The notes below the pieces were generated by a model. That model saw only the letters and a list, made by a program, of their open reading frames with translations. It did no database searches and was not told the origin of the DNA. A stretch of DNA of 5,416 nt, from positions 1 through 5,416 of the forward strand of contig DYAA01000151.1 of assembly GCA_019419405.1 (NCBI GenBank), in the 5' to 3' direction. Source of the stretch: Collinsella sp. (lineage in GTDB: Bacteria > Actinomycetota > Coriobacteriia > Coriobacteriales > Coriobacteriaceae). A program made the translations under genes and the position numbers. The stretch's first letter is position 1, and each line of letters begins with the position of its first letter. Below are positions 1 through 5,416 of the stretch, in pieces.

Positions 1-1
1 T

Positions 2-1047
2 CCTGAGGGCCAGCATCTGCTCGAGGTCGATGACCTTAAGATGTATTTCCACACCGAGGATGGCGTTGTTCGCGCTGTCGACGGTGTCTCCTACACGCTC
101 GATCGCGGCGAAACCCTGGGCGTCGTCGGTGAGTCCGGCTCCGGTAAGTCCGTGACCGCCATGACCATCATGGGCCTCATCTCGATGCCTCCGGGAAAGA
201 TCGAGGGCGGTGACGTTCGCTATCGCGGCCGCTCCATCCTCGAAATGACCGAGGAAGAGATGCAGCACATTCGCGGCAACGATATCGCGATGATCTTCCA
301 GGATCCTATGACCTCCTTGAACCCGGTCTATAAGATCGGCAGGCAGGTGGGCGAGGGTCTTCGTCTGCACCGTGGCTACTCCAAGCAGGAGGCGCTCAAG
401 CGTGCCACCGAGCTTTTGGACCTCGTGGGTATCCCCGAGCCCGAGAAGCGCGTCAATGAGTATCCGCACCAGTTCTCTGGCGGTATGCGTCAGCGAGTCA
501 TGATTGCCATGGCCCTTGCCTGCGATCCCGATATTCTGATTGCCGACGAGCCCACGACTGCCCTGGACGTTACCATCCAGGCTCAGATTATCGAGCTCAT
601 GCAGGAGATGCAGGAGAAGAACGGCAACGCCATCATCATGATTACCCATGACCTGGGTGTTGTCGCCGATATGGCCGATAAGATCATGGTTATGTACGCC
701 GGCCGCCCCGTTGAGTTCGGTACTGCTGAGGAAATCTTCTACGAGAGCCGCCACCCCTACACCTGGGGTCTTATCCGCTCCATCCCGGAGCAGGCAATCG
801 AAGAGAAGAAGCCGCTGACGCCGATTCACGGCAACCCGCCTTCGCTCATGAACCTGCCTGAGGGCTGCGTCTTCTCTCCTCGTTGCCCCTACGCGACGGA
901 CAAGTGCCGCAAGCAGCGCCCTGAGCGCGTTGTCACCGAGTCCGGTCATTACTCTGCGTGCCACTACTCCGGTGACCCCGAGTTTCTCAAGAACGCTCCT
1001 GAGACGTCCCGTACGCGCAAGGATTCCAAGAAGGGAGGCGAGGCGTA

Positions 1048-1048
<1 letters not shown>
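2..1048 (+). CDS. oppD: Oligopeptide/dipeptide ABC importer ATPase, OppD/DppD type (5' partial)
   Basis: Cytoplasmic ATPase that, paired with OppF, powers peptide import through two membrane permeases. Seen: Walker A GESGSGKS (bases 128-151), Q-loop region IFQDPMTSLNP, signature FSGGMRQRV (473-499), Walker B ILIADEP with catalytic Glu (about 530-553) and H-loop His in ITHDLG (His codon 647-649). The C-terminus carries the oligopeptide/dipeptide transporter extension with four cysteines spaced C-x5-C-x6-C-x17-C (first Cys codon 866), a pattern linked to a [4Fe-4S] cluster in some DppD/OppD proteins. The frame is open to the window edge, and residues before the ATG at 41 (LLEVDDLK) are the usual N-terminal beta strand of this family. 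The true start is therefore upstream of the window and ATG 41 is internal. The stop TAA overlaps the oppF ATG by one base, so translation is probably coupled. Peptide specificity (oligo- or dipeptide) cannot be read from the sequence. Confidence 0.95.
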
Positions 1049-2076
<1,028 letters not shown>

Positions 2077-2090
2077 TCGGTTGTTTGTCC

Positions 2091-2222
2091 GGGTCCGTGC
2101 TGGACTTAGTTTTCAGAACGTCCTCGACCATGGAAACCCCCTTATCCTGCTCCTTCGGAGCTGCGGATAAGGGGGTTTCCTGGTCTGCGGAATGTTCTGA
2201 AAACTAAGTCCAGCACGGACCC
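2091..2222 (-). repeat. 132-base long-hairpin element, copy 1
   Basis: Begins 14 bases after the oppF stop. Outer arms 2091-2119 and 2194-2222 are perfectly complementary over 29 bp. Inside are a short stem (2126-2130 with 2181-2185), a perfect 16-bp stem GGAAACCCCCTTATCC (2132-2147 with 2165-2180), and an apical 5-bp stem (2149-2153 with 2157-2161) closing a three-base loop. Read on the minus strand, the internal loop next to the outer stem carries ATTCCGCAG (2193-2185) and CGAGGAC (2126-2120), and the apical loop is GAA. These are the same sequences, in the same places, as in the second element at 2401-2525, hence the minus-strand assignment. No ORF is credible inside it. It may stop transcription from oppF, but there is no T-run after it, so a terminator role is unproven. 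The hairpin itself is certain; its identity as an RNA or a mobile repeat is not. Confidence 0.9.
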
Positions 2223-2285
2223 TGTGTTACCGCTGTAGGGGGGGCGATTCCTTGATCGCTCACTTAATCTAATGGGAAAGTTAGT

Positions 2286-2318
2286 GAGGCCGGAGCTTTA
2301 GCTCCGGCCTCCTTATAT
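2286..2318 (+). terminator. Probable intrinsic terminator of the opp operon
   Basis: A perfect 11-bp GC-rich stem GAGGCCGGAGC (2286-2296) and GCTCCGGCCTC (2301-2311) closes a TTTA loop and is followed by CTTATATA. The tail is only partly T-rich, so this is a moderate terminator call. The segment CTCACT (2259-2264) can pair with AGTGAG (2283-2288), which overlaps the base of the stem, so an alternative fold exists. It is the first terminator-like structure downstream of oppF other than the long hairpin at 2091-2222. Confidence 0.55.
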
Positions 2319-2321
2319 AAG

Positions 2322-2340
2322 GGCTCGGCAAAGCCGAGCC
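2322..2340. repeat. Short GC-rich palindrome with AAA loop
   Basis: A perfect 8-bp stem GGCTCGGC / GCCGAGCC closes an AAA loop, 10 bases after the preceding hairpin. The flank ACTAAATTCTT has no real T-run, so it is a weak terminator at best. The tandem arrangement with the hairpin at 2286-2311 could be a bipartite terminator or a short palindromic repeat. The 60 bases that follow (2341-2400) contain no gene that I can support. Confidence 0.5.
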
Positions 2341-2400
2341 ACTAAATTCTTATCAGCCCCAGAGCATGTTTGAGAATTGTGCCTGAAGTACGTATTGGCA

Positions 2401-2525
2401 GGTCCCGGATCGGGGTTGCCTCCCGGCGCATTCCGCAGGGGGAGCGATATTTTGCAGCACGAAGTGCGTAGCAAAATATCGCTCATGCCCGAGGACGCGC
2501 CGGGAGGCAACACCGATCCGGGACC
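2401..2525 (+). repeat. 125-base long-hairpin element, copy 2
   Basis: Outer arms 2401-2429 and 2497-2525 are complementary at 28 of 29 positions (G2414 faces A2512). The inner stem is a perfect 14 bp, GAGCGATATTTTGC (2442-2455) with 2471-2484, topped by GCAC-GAA-GTGC (2457-2467). The internal loop contains ATTCCGCAG (2430-2438) on the 5' side and CGAGGAC (2490-2496) on the 3' side, each touching the outer stem exactly. The loop sequences, the 29-bp outer stem length and the GAA apex match the element at 2091-2222 read on its opposite strand. The stem sequences themselves differ completely. It ends 57 bases before the tRNA-Leu promoter. Function unknown. Candidates are a structured RNA, a non-autonomous hairpin-type mobile repeat, or a processed double-stranded RNA source. 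Confidence 0.9.
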
Positions 2526-2563
2526 GAACATATAGATCTACCAGCGCATTTACAAATTCGTAA

Positions 2564-2580
2564 ACTTTTTTCAAAAAAGT
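2564..2580. promoter_or_regulatory. AT-rich palindrome upstream of the tRNA promoter (UP-element-like)
   Basis: ACTTTTTT-C-AAAAAAGT is a perfect 8-bp inverted repeat around one base, immediately 5' of the -35 box at 2583. Phased A and T tracts here are typical of UP elements that boost stable-RNA promoters. A role as a protein-binding palindrome is also possible. Confidence 0.45.
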
Positions 2581-2582
2581 GC

Positions 2583-2612
2583 TTGCACAGTTCTCAAATC
2601 ATAGGTTATTAT
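2583..2612 (+). promoter_or_regulatory. Sigma70/sigmaA-type promoter of tRNA-Leu
   Basis: The -35 is TTGCAC (2583-2588) and the -10 is TATTAT (2607-2612, five of six to consensus), separated by 18 bases. Transcription would start near 2619, giving a leader of about 50 bases before the mature tRNA 5' end. CGCGG (2628-2632) and CCGCG (2648-2652) in the leader can pair. An AT-rich tract lies directly upstream, as expected for a strong tRNA promoter. Confidence 0.7.
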
Positions 2613-2669
2613 CTTCCTCGTTGAACGCGCGGGTCCAACAAAACGAACCGCGAATCAACAACATAGCAT

Positions 2670-2759
2670 GTCGGAGTGGCGGAATTGGCAGACGCGCTAG
2701 CTTGAGGTGCTAGTGACCGCTTTTTGGTCATGCGGGTTCAAGTCCCGCCTCCGACACCA
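2670..2759 (+). tRNA. tRNA-Leu (anticodon GAG), CCA encoded
   Basis: Class II tRNA reading CUC/CUU leucine codons. The acceptor stem GTCGGAG (2670-2676) pairs with CTCCGAC (2749-2755), followed by discriminator A2756 and a genomic CCA (2757-2759). The anticodon stem CTAGC (2697-2701) and GCTAG (2709-2713) encloses loop TTGAGGT with anticodon GAG at 2704-2706. The long variable arm has stem TGACC (2714-2718) with GGTCA (2726-2730), the hallmark of tRNA-Leu, and the discriminator A is also leucine-type. The T arm is GCGGG-TTCAAGT-CCCGC (2732-2748). All arms are intact. The gene stands alone between its own promoter and terminator. Confidence 0.97.
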
Positions 2760-2770
2760 TCGCATTTGAG

Positions 2771-2792
2771 AAGCCTCTTCGGAGGCTTTTTT
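2771..2792 (+). terminator. Intrinsic terminator of tRNA-Leu
   Basis: Stem AAGCCTC (2771-2777) and GAGGCTT (2782-2788) closes a TTCG tetraloop and runs into six T residues (2787-2792), 11 bases after the CCA end. This is a textbook rho-independent terminator. Only 26 bases separate it from the next start codon. Confidence 0.93.
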
Positions 2793-2805
2793 GTTACCTA
2801 TAGAC

Positions 2806-2812
2806 GGTGGGG
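2806..2812 (+). promoter_or_regulatory. Ribosome binding site that decides the phosphatase start
   Basis: GGTGGGG lies 6 bases before the ATG at 2819 and is a fair Shine-Dalgarno match. The in-frame GTG at 2807 falls inside this purine-rich block and has no such sequence upstream of it (it follows CCTATAGAC), so ATG 2819 is preferred. Confidence 0.6.
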
Positions 2813-2818
2813 TCCACG

Positions 2819-5164
2819 ATGGAAACGCTTGAACGCAACGAGTGGGCAGACGTTGCCCAGCTAGTCGAGATCACGAGCGATGCTGTCATCATTTGCGAGC
2901 TCGACGGAACCATTCTGCATGTGAATAATCGCTTACTTGGTTTGATGTGCGAGGAACGCGCCGACGTCATCGGTGGAGATGTTAAAGACGTCCTGTACTC
3001 GTCTGCTTTTGAACGTGCGACGGAACATCGTCTGCCATTTGAAACTGATGGCTCCGAGAACGAACTGATGCTCAAGCTGAGTGACGGCTCTTTTATCCCC
3101 GTCTTGGTTCGTGCGGGCTCCGTAACGCCTCCACGCATCTTAGGGCGCCGCGCACCACGTGTCCTGGTGGCGCTTCACAGTATCGAGGAACAGTATTCTC
3201 ACGACCGTCAACTCAAGCGTGCGTTATCGGAGCTTAGAGTGGCGAACAAGCGTCTCTCTGGCACGCTCTCGGTCATTATGAGCACTGTGGGCTCCGATGA
3301 GTTACCCAGCCTGCTTGATACCGTTTTGAACCAGCTTGTAGGAACGCTCGATGCTTCGGGTGCCGCTATCTATTTTTCGGAGAGCGGCGGTTTTAAGCTA
3401 CGCGGTGTTTCCAAGGAGCTGTACGACAGCTACCTGCCCGAGTTTTTGCCGTATGGCGCTGGCATTCCGACGTATGTTCTTCGCGAGTCGCGTGCCTGTC
3501 GCTTGTCGATTCAACAGGACCTTGAGGGCGATAGGGCCGCCTCCGGTATGTTCATGGACCTGGACAATCGTTCTAAGCACCTGTTGCGCGTGCAGGATAT
3601 GCCTCCGTACCGCAGCGAGATCTGTCTTCCCGTTTTTTACGGTACGCAGATCCTTGGCGTGCTGGAAGTTGGTTGGAAACGCCCTCAGGCACCGCTCGCC
3701 TATGACGTTAATGTGCTCGAGGTCATTTGCGATTACCTGTCTATCCAGCTGGTCGGCATGGCATCGAGCCTTCGCTCTCGTCGCACGGCCGAGCTTGGCC
3801 GCTCGCTCAATGTCTTACGTGATGAGTTGTTTACCTTTCTAGACGATTCCGCCGCGGCTACCCAGGCGGTATCGTCCGAGATCTGCAATATGCTCAACTG
3901 CCATTTTTGCCCTGTTGAGTATGACGCCAGTCTGGATTCCTACGTCATAGATTTTGAAGGCGGCAGTCGCGTTGCTTTGCCGGACGATCCCGAGAAGCTT
4001 TTCTTTTCCACGACGGCGCCGGCGGCACGTCTGGGGGCTGGCCCTGATGGCTTTGAGGCGTCTGTTTTGGGCGGCACGAGTGCCGAGGACCTTAAACACG
4101 TCCGTATAACTCGCGTTGACGAATCGATGCCTATGGGAGGATGGCTTAGGGCGCATGGTCTGCCTTGTCAAGGTCTCTACGTCGACTCCGGCATCGAGGC
4201 GGGGCGCCCGCGCTCTGAGGGTGATGGCAAGCACAGTAACGACGCGATTGTTCCTGCTTCTGTTGCGAAGAGCCCGACTACGCGCGCGCTGCTGCTTCGT
4301 GATGGTAGCCAAGAGCCGATTGATGACCTTGAATATGACTACTTGGTGCACTTGGCGCATGACTTTGAACTGATCTACGAAGGCGAATCTCAAAAGCGCG
4401 AAGAGCGCCATATCGCTCAGACGCTTCAGATTGGCATGAGAAATTCACTTGGCGACGTTCCGGGAATCGCCGCCGATTCGGTGTACCTGTCGGCCACGAA
4501 CTCGGCGTTGGTCGGCGGCGATTTCTATACGCTCATCCGTCTTCCCGACGACTGCGCCGTCATGATTCTGGGTGATGTGTCTGGCAAAGGCATTGAGGCC
4601 GCATCGATGTCCGCGCTCGTCAAGACGGCCCTGACGGCATATGCTTGGGAGGGCGCTGGACCGGCCCGCATGGCACGCTCCCTTAACAGCATGCTCATGG
4701 GCTTTTCGAGGGTCGAGACGTTCGTGACGGCCTTTATCGCCAAGATTGACCTTAAAGCCGGACGCGCAACGTATTGTTCGGCAGGCCATCCTCCGACCAT
4801 GGTCATCAGGCCAGAGTCGATGCCGCTGGGTGGCGGCGAGGCCCGTGGGGGAGAGGTTGAGCTGCTTGGATGCCAATCGGGCGTAATCGGTGCCTTTGAG
4901 AGCATGGTGTACGAGACAGGCGTGTTTACGTTCGCCCCCGGCGACATGCTCTTCATGTATACGGATGGAACGATTGAGGCCCGCGACCGCTCAGGTGCTT
5001 TTTTTGGCGAGCAGCGCCTTCGTGACCTTCTGCTCTCTGTCTCGGGTGAGGGCGTATCGGGAATCTGCGGCAAGGTCTTGGGCGAGCTCGACCGATTTAC
5101 CGAATCCGCGCTGGACGATGACATTGCATTGGTGTCCCTTGAGTTTTTACGGGGTCGTTCATAG
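2819..5164 (+). CDS. PAS-GAF multidomain PP2C/SpoIIE-type serine phosphatase (RsbU-like)
   Basis: A 781-residue protein, with no signal peptide or membrane segment seen, predicted to dephosphorylate a phospho-serine STAS protein in response to a signal. Domains in order: PAS-like sensor (about 10-100, ITSDAVIICELDGTILHVNN); helical linker (about 125-160); GAF-like domain (about 163-315, ending in LPVFYGTQILGVLEVGW); a divergent second GAF-like region (about 335-520, with an insert near 460-485); a short helix; then the PP2C/SpoIIE domain (about 530-778). Metal-site motifs are all present: VGGDFY (Asp568), GDVSGKG (Asp586), AGHPP (655-659), YTDG (Asp716) and DDDIALV (Asp766-768), so it should be active with Mn2+ or Mg2+. 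The GTG at 2807 would add four residues, but the ribosome binding site favours ATG 2819. The gene sits 26 bases past the tRNA terminator with no clear promoter of its own. It is followed after 78 bases by a STAS gene, its probable substrate. The ligands sensed by PAS and GAF cannot be inferred. Confidence 0.92.
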   Translation: METLERNEWADVAQLVEITSDAVIICELDGTILHVNNRLLGLMCEERADVIGGDVKDVLYSSAFERATEHRLPFETDGSENELMLKLSDGSFIPVLVRAGSVTPPRILGRRAPRVLVALHSIEEQYSHDRQLKRALSELRVANKRLSGTLSVIMSTVGSDELPSLLDTVLNQLVGTLDASGAAIYFSESGGFKLRGVSKELYDSYLPEFLPYGAGIPTYVLRESRACRLSIQQDLEGDRAASGMFMDLDNRSKHLLRVQDMPPYRSEICLPVFYGTQILGVLEVGWKRPQAPLAYDVNVLEVICDYLSIQLVGMASSLRSRRTAELGRSLNVLRDELFTFLDDSAAATQAVSSEICNMLNCHFCPVEYDASLDSYVIDFEGGSRVALPDDPEKLFFSTTAPAARLGAGPDGFEASVLGGTSAEDLKHVRITRVDESMPMGGWLRAHGLPCQGLYVDSGIEAGRPRSEGDGKHSNDAIVPASVAKSPTTRALLLRDGSQEPIDDLEYDYLVHLAHDFELIYEGESQKREERHIAQTLQIGMRNSLGDVPGIAADSVYLSATNSALVGGDFYTLIRLPDDCAVMILGDVSGKGIEAASMSALVKTALTAYAWEGAGPARMARSLNSMLMGFSRVETFVTAFIAKIDLKAGRATYCSAGHPPTMVIRPESMPLGGGEARGGEVELLGCQSGVIGAFESMVYETGVFTFAPGDMLFMYTDGTIEARDRSGAFFGEQRLRDLLLSVSGEGVSGICGKVLGELDRFTESALDDDIALVSLEFLRGRS

Positions 5165-5242
5165 ACGACGCTGGGCGGGCTGAATCCGTACGGTTGGGGA
5201 AACGAATGCATCGAGTGGGCTTTTTTGGGGAACCATGGTCGT

Positions 5243-5416
5243 ATGAATGAGTGGAATGACATAGCGGTTTTGACGCCACCAGGCGATATCGACATCGCCA
5301 CGGTGCCTGCACTGCGTCGGCGATTGGATGCTTTGATTGGTCGCGGCGTGCGTCGTGTCGTCATCAACTGTCAGGCTGTTGACTTTATCGATTCGACGGG
5401 CTTGGCATTCCTGCTT
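5243..5416 (+). CDS. STAS-domain anti-sigma-factor antagonist, RsbV/SpoIIAA-like (3' partial)
   Basis: The first 58 residues of a STAS protein; the gene runs off the window. Seen: an opening strand followed by PPGDIDIATVPALRRRL, a strand RRVVINCQ, and the signature DFIDSTGLAFLL, in which Ser51 occupies the position phosphorylated by the cognate anti-sigma kinase in RsbV and SpoIIAA. Known for the family: the unphosphorylated form binds the anti-sigma kinase and frees the sigma factor, and a PP2C phosphatase regenerates it. The upstream neighbour encodes just such a phosphatase, which supports pairing. Start ATG 5243 is preceded by GGGGAA (5227-5232) at about 10 bases; the ATG at 5235 is out of frame and meets a stop at once. 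No terminator or clear promoter is visible in 5165-5242, so co-transcription with the phosphatase is likely. An anti-sigma kinase is expected next. Confidence 0.9.
   Translation, partial: MNEWNDIAVLTPPGDIDIATVPALRRRLDALIGRGVRRVVINCQAVDFIDSTGLAFLL

Larger units (their letters stand above)
2369..2598. repeat. Imperfect 14-base inverted repeat flanking copy 2 of the hairpin element
   Basis: TTTGAGAATTGTGC at 2369-2382 is the reverse complement of GCACAGTTCTCAAA at 2585-2598, with one mismatch in 14. The pair encloses the long hairpin at 2401-2525 nearly symmetrically, and its right half overlaps the -35 box of the tRNA promoter. It could be the ends of a 230-base insertion, a repeated operator, or chance. 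No convincing target-site duplication is visible at the outer edges. Confidence 0.4.

Noticed and set aside
2091..2525. CRISPR array made of the 29-base arms
   Set aside because: The 29-base units are inverted pairs, not direct repeats, and differ between the two elements; there are no regularly spaced identical repeats and no cas genes.
2091..2525. Classic MITE or insertion sequence with shared terminal inverted repeats
   Set aside because: The arms of the two copies do not resemble each other, which conventional MITE ends from one transposase would. No transposase or clear target duplication is in the window. A different kind of mobile hairpin remains possible.
2091..2525. Retron msr-msd or other reverse-transcriptase-linked non-coding RNA
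   Set aside because: The long hairpins recall msd stems, but no reverse transcriptase gene is present in the window and two copies in opposite orientation do not fit one operon.
2313..2574. Two reverse-strand ORFs of about 72 residues over the second hairpin element
   Set aside because: Their coding sense comes from the palindrome arms, they overlap each other in different frames, and they show no ribosome binding site or recognisable domain.
2807..2818. GTG start for the phosphatase
   Set aside because: It lies inside the likely ribosome binding site of the ATG at 2819 and has no Shine-Dalgarno sequence of its own.
5165..5242. Terminator between phosphatase and STAS gene, suggested by six T residues at 5221-5226
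   Set aside because: No stable stem precedes the T-run, so I treat the two genes as probably co-transcribed.

Overview
The window looks like a chromosomal segment of a moderately GC-rich Gram-positive actinobacterium. A gut Coriobacteriia member such as Collinsella is my best guess, from the overall style of the coding sequence and the intergenic hairpins. That is an impression and cannot be proved from this window.

Layout. Positions 2-2076 hold the two ATPase genes of an oligopeptide/dipeptide ABC importer, oppD (start cut by the window edge) and oppF, joined by a one-base TAATG overlap. Positions 2077-2669 are a roughly 590-base non-coding stretch dominated by inverted repeats. It holds a 132-base hairpin element (2091-2222), a GC-rich terminator-like hairpin (2286-2311), a second short GC hairpin (2322-2340), and a 125-base hairpin element (2401-2525). 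An AT-rich tract and a sigma70-type promoter follow. A complete tRNA-Leu(GAG) gene with encoded CCA lies at 2670-2759 and ends in a clear intrinsic terminator. Directly after it, 2819-5164 encodes a PAS-GAF-(GAF-like)-PP2C/SpoIIE serine phosphatase. At 5243 a STAS-domain anti-sigma-factor antagonist begins and runs off the window.

How the genes work together. OppD and OppF form the ATPase pair powering peptide uptake; the permeases and binding protein should lie upstream. The phosphatase and STAS protein form the RsbU/RsbV-like half of a partner-switching module: a sensed signal activates the phosphatase, which dephosphorylates the STAS antagonist, which then sequesters an anti-sigma kinase. 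A kinase and a sigma factor are expected downstream, outside the window.

Most interesting observation. The two long hairpins have unrelated stem sequences but share one architecture when one is read on the minus strand. Each has a 29-bp outer stem, an asymmetric internal loop with the same two sequences (ATTCCGCAG on the 5' side, CGAGGAC on the 3' side), an inner stem and a GAA apical triloop. Conserved loops with fully changed but still complementary stems indicate a structured repeat or RNA family. I cannot name it, and it may be undescribed.
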